From Bogoriella caseilytica (GTDB lineage: Bacteria; Actinomycetota; Actinomycetes; Actinomycetales; Actinomycetaceae): a DNA stretch of 64,000 bases. This document shows positions 41,517 through 49,583 of this stretch, piece after piece (within the stretch, counting starts at the first letter, position 1; every line of letters starts with the position of its first letter). The notes beneath the pieces are model-generated. The model was not told the DNA's origin, ran no database searches, and was given only the letters and a program-made list of their open reading frames with translations. The DNA lies in the NCBI RefSeq assembly GCF_003752405.1, contig NZ_RKHK01000001.1, positions 1,860,001 through 1,924,000 on the forward strand. Direction: 5' to 3'. A program made the position numbers and the translations under genes.

Positions 41517-41891
41517 GTGCCTACCGGCAAGGTCAAGTGGTACGACCAGGAGAAGGGCTTCGGCTTCATCACCGTCGATGACGGCAGTGAGGTCTTCCTG
41601 CACGCCTCCGCGGTGCCCGAGGGCACCGCTCTCAAGGGCGGTACCAAGGTGGACTTCGGTATCGCCGATGGCCGCCGCGGACCGTCGGCCCTCTCGGTGC
41701 GCGTGCTCGAAGCTCCCCCCTCGGTGGCAGCCGCCAAGCGCCGTAAGCCGGAAGACATGGTGCCGATCCTTGAGGACCTCATCAAGGCTCTCGATCGCGC
41801 CTCCACCTCCTTGCACCGTGGCCGGTACCCGGAGAACGGTCAGCAGCTCGCCCAGGTGATGCGGCACGTGGCGGATCAGTTCGACCTCTGA
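41517..41891 (+). CDS. Cold-shock domain protein with C-terminal extension
   Basis: This 124-residue protein has a cold-shock domain (residues 1-66) with the RNA-binding motifs KGFGFITV (RNP1) and VFLHASA (RNP2). A basic and helical C-terminal extension of ~55 residues (KRRKPEDMVPILEDLIKAL) is typical of the longer actinobacterial Csp proteins. It binds single-stranded nucleic acid as an RNA chaperone. The GTG at 41517 has GAGAGGG upstream. It is divergent from the helicase-associated gene, as expected for this conserved neighbourhood. Confidence 0.95.
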   Translation: MPTGKVKWYDQEKGFGFITVDDGSEVFLHASAVPEGTALKGGTKVDFGIADGRRGPSALSVRVLEAPPSVAAAKRRKPEDMVPILEDLIKALDRASTSLHRGRYPENGQQLAQVMRHVADQFDL

Positions 41892-41952
41892 GCTGCCGCT
41901 TCCGCCAGCGAAGGCCCTCCCGAAGTGCGTTCCCTTATGAGATTCTGAGCGC

Positions 41953-42771
41953 ATGACCACACCCCGCCGGGATGAGGGCGGTCTCGCCACACTCTTCGAG
42001 ACCGCTGAGCCGGCCACCGCACCACCGCCCCCGCCGAGTCGTGTGGCGCGGCGCGCCGGCACATCGCGGCCGAAACTCGGGCCGTTCGCACGCGTGGTCG
42101 GTGTGCTGGGCGAGTTGCTGATCACGGCTGGCATCATCCTGGGCCTCTTCGTGGTGTGGCAGGTCTATTGGACCGACGTCGAAGCCGGCGTGACCCAGCG
42201 CGCCGCGCTGGAGGAGCTGCGCGACCGTGGCCAGGGACTGCCCGAGGAGGCCACCGCGCCGGGCGAGGGTGATCCGCCGATCATCGACGCACCGGCTCCC
42301 GGTGAGGTCTTCGCTTCGCTGCATGTGCCCCGATGGGGAGGCGAGAACGCGATTCCGGTGGCCGAGGGGGTCGGCATGGATCTGCTCAACATCGGCTATG
42401 CGGGCCACTACGAGGAGACGCAGCTCCCGGGCGAGGTGGGCAACTTCGCCCTGGCGGCGCACCGGCAGTCCTATGGCGCGGCCTTCCGGCACGTGGACTC
42501 CCTGGAGACCGGCGACCGCATGGTGGTGTGGACCGAGAAGGCCTGGCTGGTCTACGAGGTCACCGACGCCTACATCGTCTTGCCGCACGAGGTGGATGTG
42601 CTGGCTCCCGTCCCGCGCGAACCCGGCGTGGAGGCCACCGAACGGACCATCACCTTGACCACTTGCCATCCGCTCTTCCAGACTGCCGAGCGCTACATCG
42701 TCCATGGCGAAATGACCGAGTGGTACCCCCCCAGCCAGACCATGCCCGAGCACCTGAGAGAGGTGAGCTGA
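41953..42771 (+). CDS. srtE: Class E sortase
   Basis: This 272-residue membrane-anchored transpeptidase has a Pro-rich cytoplasmic N-terminus, one helix (~48-72) and the extracellular sortase beta barrel. The catalytic residues are visible: His170 (ALAAHRQSYG), Cys238 (TLTTCHPLF) and Arg247 (AERYIVHG). Class E enzymes join surface proteins, often with LAxTG-type signals, to peptidoglycan. The TGA shares a base with the next ATG. A second class E sortase lies at 62587-63384 and shares about half its residues by eye. Confidence 0.95.
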   Translation: MTTPRRDEGGLATLFETAEPATAPPPPPSRVARRAGTSRPKLGPFARVVGVLGELLITAGIILGLFVVWQVYWTDVEAGVTQRAALEELRDRGQGLPEEATAPGEGDPPIIDAPAPGEVFASLHVPRWGGENAIPVAEGVGMDLLNIGYAGHYEETQLPGEVGNFALAAHRQSYGAAFRHVDSLETGDRMVVWTEKAWLVYEVTDAYIVLPHEVDVLAPVPREPGVEATERTITLTTCHPLFQTAERYIVHGEMTEWYPPSQTMPEHLREVS

Positions 42772-42944
42772 TGTACGGCGCGCTGTGGCGGGTCCTTCCC
42801 GGACCGTGGCCCATCAAGGCACTCTTGGCCCTCCTCCTCGCGCTGGCTGCGGTCTACGCACTCTTCATCTGGGTCTTCCCATGGGCCGTCGCTGAGTTCG
42901 ACCTGCTCGACATGACCGTGGGCGAGCAAGGCGCCGATGGCTAG
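42771..42944 (+). CDS. Small single-pass membrane protein next to sortase
   Basis: This 57-residue protein has one transmembrane helix (KALLALLLALAAVYALFIWV) between MYGALWRVLPGPWPI and an acidic C-terminal tail. It is translationally coupled to the sortase (TGATG) and overlaps the HAD gene by 8 bp. Small proteins of this type commonly follow class E sortase genes in actinobacteria. A role as sortase partner is inferred. Confidence 0.8.
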   Translation: MYGALWRVLPGPWPIKALLALLLALAAVYALFIWVFPWAVAEFDLLDMTVGEQGADG

Positions 42945-43770
42945 CGGGAGCATCCCGCCGATCGGCGCCTCCCCGGAGGAACTGCTCCGCTTCGACGCCG
43001 AGCTGATCGCCTTCGACCTCGACGACACCCTCGCTGCCTCCAAGGCCGCGATCACGCCCCGGATGGCAGCGGCGCTGCGCGGCCTGCTTGCCCTGGTGCC
43101 GGTCTGCGTGATCTCCGGAGGGCATGTCACCCAGTTCCAGAGTCAGCTCCTCGGCAACCTCGACGCCTCGCCGGAGCAGCTCTCCCGGCTGCACCTGATG
43201 CCCACCTGCGGCACTCGGTACCTGCGCTTCGCCGGTGGTGCCTGGGACGAGGTCTACGCCTACGACCTCTCCGCAGAGCAGTGCGAGCGCGCCATGACCG
43301 CCCTGGAAGAGGAGGCCCGGGCGCTAGGACTGTGGGAGACGCAGACGTGGGGAGACGTGCTGGACAACCGCGGCTCGCAGATCACCTTCTCGGCGCTCGG
43401 GCAGCAGGCCCCACTGCCGGAGAAGAAGGCCTGGGACCCCACCGGCGAGAAGAAGAACGCCCTGCGCGACGCCGTCGCGGCCCGGATCCCGGATCTTGAG
43501 GTGCGATCAGGGGGGTCGACGTCGGTGGATGTCACTCTCGCCGGCGTCGACAAGGCCTACGGCATGCAGCGCCTCGCCGAGCACACCGGTATCGCGCTCG
43601 CGGACATGATCTTCGTGGGCGATCGCCTCGACCCTGGAGGCAACGACTACCCGGTGGTCGGCTTGGGAGTGCCCACCGTGGCGGTGGACTCCTGGGAGGA
43701 GACGGCTGGCTTCGTGGAGGGCTGGGTGGCGGCGCGCTCGCCGGAGGAATCCTCGATCACCATCACGTAG
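42937..43770 (+). CDS. HAD-superfamily (IIB) phosphatase
   Basis: This 277-residue enzyme has motif I DLDDT (Asp27 nucleophile, Asp29 acid), motif II Ser in VCVISGGH, a conserved Lys (EKKNALRDAV region or VDKAYGM), and the metal-binding GDRLDPGGNDYPVVG. The C2-type cap and the VDKAYGMQRL segment resemble Cof/phosphomannomutase-like HAD-IIB proteins. A sugar phosphate is a reasonable substrate. It overlaps the small membrane protein gene by 8 bp. Its last 124 bp overlap the convergent MFS gene. Confidence 0.88.
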   Translation: MASGSIPPIGASPEELLRFDAELIAFDLDDTLAASKAAITPRMAAALRGLLALVPVCVISGGHVTQFQSQLLGNLDASPEQLSRLHLMPTCGTRYLRFAGGAWDEVYAYDLSAEQCERAMTALEEEARALGLWETQTWGDVLDNRGSQITFSALGQQAPLPEKKAWDPTGEKKNALRDAVAARIPDLEVRSGGSTSVDVTLAGVDKAYGMQRLAEHTGIALADMIFVGDRLDPGGNDYPVVGLGVPTVAVDSWEETAGFVEGWVAARSPEESSITIT

Positions 43771-44999
43771 GGGCGGTGCAGCGAGTAACGAATGTGCATG
43801 TGGTGGCGCCGCTTGACCCACAGGCCCGCGGCCAATGCCACCACCAGCGAGGCCACACCGCCCACGGCCACGGCCCAGCGCGGGCCGAAGGCTTCGGCAA
43901 TCCAGCCCACGAGCGGTGCGCCGATGGGCGTCGTACCCATGACCACCATCATGTACAGCGACATGACCCGCCCGCGCATGGTCGGCTCGGTGGAGAGCTG
44001 CACCGCGGCATTGGCCGAGGTGAGCATGGTCAGCGACAGGAAGCCGACGGGCGCGCACAGCGCCACGTAGATCCAGTAGGTGGGCGCCACCGACTGCAGG
44101 ATCATCACCAGGCCGAACACCGCGGCTGCGGCCACCACCACCCGTAGGCGTGGTTGCCGACGGCGCGCGGCCATGAGTGCTCCGGAGAGAGAGCCGATGG
44201 CCAGCACCGAGCCGAGAATGCCGTACTCCCCGGCGCCCAGCCCGAAGGTCTCCGAGGCCATCACCGCCGAGGTGAGCTGGAAGTTCAGGCCGAAGGCGCC
44301 GATCACGCCCACCACCAGCAAGATGGTGAGGATGTCGCTGCGGCCGCGCACGTAGGCGATCCCGGCGCGCACCTGCCCCTTGCCGCGCTTGGCGTGGGGG
44401 AGGGGCTGCAGTTCGCCCTTGCGCATGAAGGCCAGCGCCAGGATCGTGCCGGCGAAGGTGATGGCGTTGATGAGGAACACCCATCCCTCTCCCACGGCCG
44501 CGATCATGAAGCCGGCAGTGGCCGGGCCGAGCAGGCGCGCGATGTTGAAGGAGGTGGAGTTCAGGCCGACGGCGTTGGGCAGGTGCTCGCGCGGGACCAT
44601 CTCGGCCACGAAGGTCTGGCGGGCCGGGGCGTCCAGGGCGGAGAAGACGCCGAGCCCCAGCGCGAAGCAGTACACGTGCCACAGTTCGGCGTGGCCGGAG
44701 AGCACCAGCAGGCCGAGTGCGAGCGCGAGCAGCCCCATGCCGCCCTGAGTGGTCATCAGCAGCGCGCGGCGCGGCAGCCGGTCGGCGAGCAGGCCGGCGT
44801 AGGGCGAGAGCAGCAGAATGGGCAGGAACTGCAGCCCGGTGGTCACGCCCACGGCGGTGGCCGAGCCGGCGGTGAGCACGGTGAGCACCAGCCAGTCCTG
44901 GGCGATGCGCTGCATCCAGGTGCCGATGTTGGCCACGAGGGCGCCGCCGAACCACAGCCGGTAGTTGAAGAAGCGCAGGGAGTAGAAGGTGCGGCTCAC
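43647..44999 (-). CDS. MFS transporter, 12-helix drug-efflux type
   Basis: This 450-residue membrane protein opens with FYSLRFFNYRLWFGGALVANIGTWMQRIAQDWL, as in the enterobactin exporter/TMF-like MFS group. It has GLLADRLPRRALL after helix 2 and ~12 helices. A hydrophilic tail of ~40 residues is read antisense to the HAD gene 3' end. It overlaps the upstream MarR gene by 4 bp, so the regulator and transporter are cotranscribed. Export of a drug or metabolite is likely. Confidence 0.92.
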   Translation of the reverse strand: MSRTFYSLRFFNYRLWFGGALVANIGTWMQRIAQDWLVLTVLTAGSATAVGVTTGLQFLPILLLSPYAGLLADRLPRRALLMTTQGGMGLLALALGLLVLSGHAELWHVYCFALGLGVFSALDAPARQTFVAEMVPREHLPNAVGLNSTSFNIARLLGPATAGFMIAAVGEGWVFLINAITFAGTILALAFMRKGELQPLPHAKRGKGQVRAGIAYVRGRSDILTILLVVGVIGAFGLNFQLTSAVMASETFGLGAGEYGILGSVLAIGSLSGALMAARRRQPRLRVVVAAAAVFGLVMILQSVAPTYWIYVALCAPVGFLSLTMLTSANAAVQLSTEPTMRGRVMSLYMMVVMGTTPIGAPLVGWIAEAFGPRWAVAVGGVASLVVALAAGLWVKRRHHMHIRYSLHRPYVMVIEDSSGERAATQPSTKPAVSSQESTATVGTPKPTTG

Positions 45000-45481
45000 T
45001 GCTCGATCACCTTGCGCATGATCTCCGCGGCCTCGGTCAGGGTCTGGCGCTCGGCCGGTGTTAGCCGGGCGAGACGTTTATCCAGCCAGGCGGTGCGGCG
45101 GCGCTTGATGTCCTTGACCGTGGCGGCACCGGCCTCGGTGATCTGCACGACCACGTGGCGCTTGTCGGCCTCATCCACACGGCGGGTGACCAGATCACGC
45201 TCTTCGAGGGAACCCACGGTGCGGGTCATCGAGGGGCGCGAGACGTGGTCACGCTCAGCCAGGGTGCCGGCAGTCATCGGGCCGAGGTGAAAGAGCGCGG
45301 ACAGCACGGAGTACTGGGACTCGCTGATCTCGCCGGTGGCCTCGTTGCGCAGCTTGCGTGAGAGGCGCAGCACCGACATGCGCATGTTGGTGGCGAGGTC
45401 CGCCTTGCGTTCGCGCGGCACGGCCTGGGTCACGGGCGGGCTGCTGCGACTGGTGTCGGGGGAGGTGGTCTGCTCATTCAT
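44996..45481 (-). CDS. MarR-family transcriptional regulator
   Basis: This 161-residue winged-helix regulator has ISESQYSVLSALFHLGPMTAGTLAERDHVSRPSMTRTV (recognition helix) and the wing DEADKRHVVVQITEAG. It is the first gene of an operon with an MFS transporter, the common layout of MarR-controlled efflux systems. A perfect palindrome lies 20 bp upstream of the start and is the probable operator. Ligand unknown. Confidence 0.94.
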   Translation of the reverse strand: MNEQTTSPDTSRSSPPVTQAVPRERKADLATNMRMSVLRLSRKLRNEATGEISESQYSVLSALFHLGPMTAGTLAERDHVSRPSMTRTVGSLEERDLVTRRVDEADKRHVVVQITEAGAATVKDIKRRRTAWLDKRLARLTPAERQTLTEAAEIMRKVIEQ

Positions 45482-45500
45482 GGATACCGTTAGCTTACAT

Positions 45501-45517
45501 CATTAGCCCCGCTAATG
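45501..45517. promoter_or_regulatory. MarR operator candidate
   Basis: CATTAGC-CCC-GCTAATG is a perfect palindrome with 7-bp arms and a 3-bp centre. It lies 20 bp upstream of the marR-like ATG in a local AT-rich patch, matching typical MarR autoregulatory sites in size and position. Confidence 0.7.
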
Positions 45518-45902
45518 AGTGTTGCTCAGCGTTGGGCAGGGCTTGGGGTGAGGTTGGCGTGGTGCGGGGCGTTCTTTACCCTGCCGACCCATCGCCCCCG
45601 GCGCTGGCGTGATGTGGACGGTCGGTTCCGGTGCGGGTCTGGGGTGCCCCTCGATGTCATGCAGCGGTGGCGCGCCCTAGACGGCGGTCTTAAGAGGTGG
45701 TTCGATCGCACAGTTTGCGCGACTCAAGTAGGAGTGTTACCGAAATGTCACATTCGATCGGTGTCCATCCGTCGCGACGTTTGGCATAGTTTCTCTCGGT
45801 CTCCACCACTCGACGGCCGTCTAGAAGTGTGCCCGACTCTCGCGAGGGAACCCAGTCCTAAAAGGTGGAACGTGCTGTGCCTTGGTGATGAGGGGTTTGT
45901 GG
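45518..45902. other. Intergenic region with promoter-like AT-rich patch, no gene seen
   Basis: About 385 bp between the marR operator and the LPSTG-protein gene hold no credible ORF. The stretch 45705-45795 is less GC-rich than its surroundings and includes GTTACCGAAATGTCACATTCG and GGCATAGTTTCT, which may contain the promoter of the surface-protein gene. I find no convincing riboswitch or tRNA. Confidence 0.5.
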
Positions 45903-46166
45903 ATGAGCAGGTGGGGGCTCCGTGGGAGTGCGCGCGGACGTAGCGGTGGTCGGCGGGGGAGGATGATCCGAGCCCTGGCGGCGGTCACGGCTACGGCAGC
46001 CCTGGTCGTCTCCTGGATGACCTCAGCGGCCACGGCCGCCCCGAACTCTGCTACCTCACGCCTGCCCAGCACAGGTTCGAGTGTGCTGATCCTGCTTGTC
46101 TCGACTCTCGTCCTCGTGGCGATCGGGGCCTGGCTGACTTGGCGAGCACAACGTCGTCGCGACTAG
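45903..46166 (+). CDS. Very small LPxTG wall-anchored protein
   Basis: This 87-residue protein has an Arg-rich N-region, a signal-peptide core (LAAVTATAALVVSWMTSAATA) and a predicted cleavage near AATAAP. A mature segment of only ~13 residues (PNSATSR) is followed by the sorting motif LPSTG, a hydrophobic helix (SVLILLVSTLVLVAIGAWL) and a basic tail WRAQRRRD. Once cleaved by sortase, only a dozen or so residues would remain attached to the wall. The ATG at 45903 has GAGGGG with good spacing. An ATG at 45963 would shorten the N-region but has the purine run too close. Confidence 0.7.
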   Translation: MSRWGLRGSARGRSGGRRGRMIRALAAVTATAALVVSWMTSAATAAPNSATSRLPSTGSSVLILLVSTLVLVAIGAWLTWRAQRRRD

Positions 46167-46171
46167 GGCGA

Positions 46172-46189
46172 CGCCGCGACTGAGCGGCG
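46172..46189. terminator. Hairpin after the LPSTG-protein gene
   Basis: CGCCGC-GACTGA-GCGGCG is a perfect 6-bp stem, 6 bp after the TAG, between convergent genes. It has no T run. It could end transcription from either side. Confidence 0.35.
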
Positions 46190-46261
46190 CTGGCTGTGCT
46201 CGCGGGGCGCGTACCCGGAGCCCCGGCATCCGCCCACGCGGCAGGCCGGGCACCGGTGCCG

Positions 46262-46855
46262 CTACGGCGCAGGGGGGCCGAGATACACCTGTGAGCACAG
46301 CAGCACAGGGCCATGGTCGCTGTCCGCTGGGCCGAAAGCCTCGTCCGTCACGCAGCCGACGCCGATCCGGGTGAACTCCGGGTTCAGCAGGTTGGCGCGG
46401 TGACTGGCTGAGGCCAGCCAGGCCTGGACGATGCTGTGCGCGGTGTAGGCGTCGCCGGAGAGGTTCTCGCCCGAGGCGGCCCCGCCCACGGCCACCTCGC
46501 AGTCCTGGTTGACCTCGGTCATGGGGGCGTGGGTGAGGCGCTCGGCGCCGCGCTGCGCCTCGGCCCGCTCCAAGGCGTATCGCGTGGCGCAGGCATCCAG
46601 CTCGAGGGGCTCCAAGCCTTCGTTCTCGCGCGCCTCATTGGTCAGATCGGTCAGTTCAGCTGCGAAGTCGCCCGAGTCAGTGGCGGCGACATCGATCGGC
46701 TCCAACGGAGGGGCGGTGGCCTCATCCGCCGTCGGGGCGGTGGTCACTTCCTCCAGCGACTCCTCCCCATAGCAACCAACGAGCGCGAGGTCAGTCAGTG
46801 CAAGCGCACTGAGCACAACGACCGCGCGGGAGCGTGCCACCAGCTGGTTCCTCAC
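46262..46855 (-). CDS. CAP-domain (SCP/PR1-like) lipoprotein
   Basis: This 197-residue protein has a lipobox (LALVGC, Cys28), an acidic/Thr linker (~30-65) and a CAP domain. CAP signatures include LTDLTNEARENEGLEPLELD, LTHAPMTEV, GENLSG, IVQAWLASASHRANLLNPEFTRIGVGC and a final CSQVYLG. Two pairs of cysteines could form disulfides outside the membrane. Bacterial CAP proteins are secreted and poorly characterised. The start overlaps the phosphatase stop by 4 bp, tying it to the exopolysaccharide locus. Confidence 0.92.
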   Translation of the reverse strand: MRNQLVARSRAVVVLSALALTDLALVGCYGEESLEEVTTAPTADEATAPPLEPIDVAATDSGDFAAELTDLTNEARENEGLEPLELDACATRYALERAEAQRGAERLTHAPMTEVNQDCEVAVGGAASGENLSGDAYTAHSIVQAWLASASHRANLLNPEFTRIGVGCVTDEAFGPADSDHGPVLLCSQVYLGPPAP

Positions 46856-47436
46856 ATCCGTAGCGCCGCGCGTGCGATCGTGCGCACGGCGGGGAGAATC
46901 TGACCGAAGGACTTCTCATAAACTTGCTCTGCGCGCTGATAGGGATCGACCACATCGTCCAGCTCCGGTTGAACCGGGGCACGATGGCGGGCCGCGCGGG
47001 GAACCAGTGCGCCCAGGCGGCGCGCAGCGCCCGCGTCCGGGCCGGCGGCCTCATCCAGCTCCGCGCTGCTCACGCGCGTGGTGAGCCGCGCGAACTCGCG
47101 CAGCGTGAAGGTGCGCTTGACGGCAGCGGGCACCATCCCGACCACGAAAGAGCGGTGCTCCCGGGTCATCGCGAGCACCACGTCCGCTCCGTCGATCTGG
47201 TCCTCGGTGAGCAAGCGCGCCGAGAATCCGCCGGTGGGCGCGCCGACATCATCGAGCAATGCGGCCATGGGAGGGCTGATAGGCGAGCCGACCATGGCAT
47301 GGGTGCCAGCAGATGCCACGGTGATCTGCTCCATGGTGAAGGCGGCGGCAAAGAGGCGTTCGGCCGCGGGGGAGCGGCAGATGTTGCCGGTGCACACGGT
47401 GAGCAGCGTGAACCGGTCACCTGATCGGAAGGACAT
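46852..47436 (-). CDS. Low-molecular-weight protein tyrosine phosphatase
   Basis: This 194-residue cytoplasmic phosphatase has the P-loop CTGNICRSP (Cys15 nucleophile, Arg21) and the late DVVDPYQ segment, whose Asp is the general acid. LMW-PTPs of this type (Wzb-like) dephosphorylate tyrosine autokinases in capsule and exopolysaccharide systems. The autokinase at 50244-51791 is its probable partner. The ATG at 47436 follows GGAAGG-like purines. It is divergent from the DUF4012 gene. Confidence 0.92.
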   Translation of the reverse strand: MSFRSGDRFTLLTVCTGNICRSPAAERLFAAAFTMEQITVASAGTHAMVGSPISPPMAALLDDVGAPTGGFSARLLTEDQIDGADVVLAMTREHRSFVVGMVPAAVKRTFTLREFARLTTRVSSAELDEAAGPDAGAARRLGALVPRAARHRAPVQPELDDVVDPYQRAEQVYEKSFGQILPAVRTIARAALRM

Positions 47437-47510
47437 GCTCAGCGCTCCTCGGATTCTCCCCTGCGGGCACCACCGTATCGGTGCGCGCGACCTGTGGCCC
47501 GGTCCAGCCG

Positions 47511-47516
47511 TACACT
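47511..47516 (+). promoter_or_regulatory. Putative -10 element of a leaderless DUF4012 transcript
   Basis: TACACT lies 7 nt before the ATG at 47524, with no ribosome binding site between. Transcription would start at or beside the start codon. Confidence 0.45.
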
Positions 47517-47523
47517 CGCCGCC

Positions 47524-49455
47524 ATGACACGCCACGCACGGCGACACGGGGGGAACGGTAACCCCGAGCCCTCGGCCCCGCACACTGCGGCGGGCGCTGG
47601 CTCCGGGAACCGCGTGCGAGTGCGTCGGCGTGTGCGGGTACGACGTCGGCGGGGCCCGCGCATCGCCGCCATGCTCGGCCTCGCTGCGGGTCTCCTGGTC
47701 GTGGTCGTCATCGCGATCGGTGCACTGCTGGCTCTGGATGCCCGCACGGCGTACCGGGAGCTCGGGGCCGCCGAGCGCGAGGTCAGCGAACTGCAGCGCG
47801 AGGCGCTCGAACACGACCGCGAGGATGTCGATCGTCTCGCCGCCAGCATCCAACAGCGCACCAGCACCGCCCGCGACTCCCTCAACGGGCCCCACTGGCG
47901 CCTGGCCGCCTACCTCCCGTGGGCGGGAGAGAACGTGCGTGCCGTGCAGAACCTGACCGCCACGGTCGATGATCTCGCCCACCGTGCACTGGGCGATCTG
48001 GTCGACGCCGTGTGGGCAGTGGACCCCGCCAACCTCGCCCCGCAAGACGGGCGCATCGACGTCGCGCCCATCGCTGAAGTCGCACCGCAGGTGGTCGCTG
48101 CGGATGCCGAGCTCCAAAGAGCCGCCGTGAACCTCGCCGCCATGGAGCGCGAAGGGTTGGTGGATCAGGTGGCGACTGCGACCAACCGCTTGCAGGCGCA
48201 GGTCGAGGAGATCGCCGAGCTCACCACCACCGCTGCCCGGGCCGTGCAGCTCATCCCACCGATGATGGGAGTGGAGGGCCCGCGCCACTATCTGGTGCTG
48301 GTGCAGAACAACGCGGAGCCGCGCGCCACTGGTGGCATCGCCGGTCAGGTGATCCTGCTGCGTGCCGACGACGGCGATCTCGACCTGGTGAGTATCCACC
48401 CCACGAGTCAGTTCGCGTACCTCGACCCCCCGGTCGGAGAGCTCACCGATGAGGAGATCGGCATCTACAGCGACCGCCTGGGCCGCTATATCCAGAACGT
48501 CAACCGCACGCCTGACTTCCCGCGCGCTGCCGAGCTTGCGGTCGCGATGTGGGAGGCGGAGGAGAACGTGGAGCGTCGCGCAGTAGCCGCCGCCGACGCA
48601 GGCGAAGAGTCCGCCGAAGTGGACATCGACGGCGTGCTCGGCATTGACCCGGTGGCGCTCCAAGCACTTCTCGGCCCGGCCGGCTCGGTCACGCTGCCCA
48701 CCGGGCAGACCCTCGACGAGGAGAACACTGCCCAGATCCTGCTCAACCAGGTGTACCTCGAGATCGGCGATCCGGATCTGCAGAACGAATTCTTCGCCCT
48801 GGCGGCCGATGCCATCGTGGAAGCCGTGCTGGACGGTGACATGGACCCGGCTCCGGCGGTGGACGTGCTCGATCGCATGGCAGGCCAGGGCCGGCTCATG
48901 ATCTGGTCGCAGCACGCCGGTGAGCAGGAGCTGCTCGCTGGCACCATCCTCTCCGGGGAGCTGCGCGGTGAGAACGGCGAGCACCCAGTGATCGGGGTCT
49001 ACGTCAACGAACTGACGGCCGCGAAGATCAGTTACTACCAGCACCTCGATGTGGAGGTGGACGCACTCGAATGCCGCGCGGACGGTTCGCGGGTGCTGGG
49101 TGTGGAGGTCTCCGTGCGTTCGGACGTTCCAGAGAACTACGCCGAACTGGACTCTTACCTGGTGGGCCGGGGAAACCTGGTGCCAGTCGGTCACATACGC
49201 AGCCAGATCGTGGTCTATGCGCCGAGCGGTGCGCTGCTGACCGAGGTGGAGACCGAGGCGCTACCGGGGGTTGGCTACAACCTCCATGGCGACCTGTGGC
49301 TGGCCGCCGCACCTCTGACGCTCGCTCCGGGCGAAGAGACCTCGATCAGTTACCGCATCGAGGTGCCCGCGAGCCTGCCGGGAGAGCCGCAGGTACGGGT
49401 GACCCCAGGGCCGCGCGACACCGAGCGCGCGGTCGTGCATTCCACCTGTGAATGA
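47524..49455 (+). CDS. DUF4012 membrane-anchored surface protein
   Basis: This 643-residue protein has an Arg-rich cytoplasmic N-terminus, one membrane helix (~48-72, AAMLGLAAGLLVVVVIAIGALLA), a coiled-coil-like segment (REVSELQREALEHDREDVDRL) and a large extracellular region. The conserved DUF4012 block includes YLVLVQNNAEPRATGGIAG and later IGIDPVALQALLGPAG-like sequence. DUF4012 proteins occur in actinobacterial polysaccharide loci, but their biochemical role is not known. It precedes the wall-anchor-like protein and the autokinase. Confidence 0.88.
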   Translation: MTRHARRHGGNGNPEPSAPHTAAGAGSGNRVRVRRRVRVRRRRGPRIAAMLGLAAGLLVVVVIAIGALLALDARTAYRELGAAEREVSELQREALEHDREDVDRLAASIQQRTSTARDSLNGPHWRLAAYLPWAGENVRAVQNLTATVDDLAHRALGDLVDAVWAVDPANLAPQDGRIDVAPIAEVAPQVVAADAELQRAAVNLAAMEREGLVDQVATATNRLQAQVEEIAELTTTAARAVQLIPPMMGVEGPRHYLVLVQNNAEPRATGGIAGQVILLRADDGDLDLVSIHPTSQFAYLDPPVGELTDEEIGIYSDRLGRYIQNVNRTPDFPRAAELAVAMWEAEENVERRAVAAADAGEESAEVDIDGVLGIDPVALQALLGPAGSVTLPTGQTLDEENTAQILLNQVYLEIGDPDLQNEFFALAADAIVEAVLDGDMDPAPAVDVLDRMAGQGRLMIWSQHAGEQELLAGTILSGELRGENGEHPVIGVYVNELTAAKISYYQHLDVEVDALECRADGSRVLGVEVSVRSDVPENYAELDSYLVGRGNLVPVGHIRSQIVVYAPSGALLTEVETEALPGVGYNLHGDLWLAAAPLTLAPGEETSISYRIEVPASLPGEPQVRVTPGPRDTERAVVHSTCE

Positions 49456-49535
49456 CCGCCCCGGCATCGGGAAAACTGGTGGTGGTGCACTTTCTCATCT
49501 CGACCTTCCACCCCGTATGGGCCGCTGTTAGCGTC

Positions 49536-49555
49536 GTCAATGTCAGAGATTGACA
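49536..49555. promoter_or_regulatory. Overlapping inverted repeats upstream of the wall-anchor-like gene
   Basis: GTCAAT/ATTGAC (49536-49541 and 49549-49554) and TGTCA/TGACA (49541-49545 and 49551-49555) overlap, 28-48 bp before the ATG at 49584. TGACA recurs at 49563. They could be a regulator site in the promoter region. Confidence 0.35.
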
Positions 49556-49583
49556 CCCACCAGTGACATTAGGGGATTCCACT

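Noticed and set aside
39285-42137. Extended 950-codon start for the helicase-associated protein
   Set aside because: The extra N-terminus reads antisense to the cold-shock and sortase genes. The ATG at 41285 with GGGAGGG is the proper start.
45835-45900. Possible c-di-AMP (ydaO-type) riboswitch suggested by GAGGGAACCCAG before a surface-protein gene
   Set aside because: The other conserved ydaO segments could not be found in the required order, so the match is too short to support.
46852-49194. Long minus-strand open frame (780 codons) antisense to the DUF4012 gene
   Set aside because: Only its 3' end (46852-47436) encodes a recognisable protein, the tyrosine phosphatase. The rest is an artefact of high GC and few stop codons opposite a real gene.
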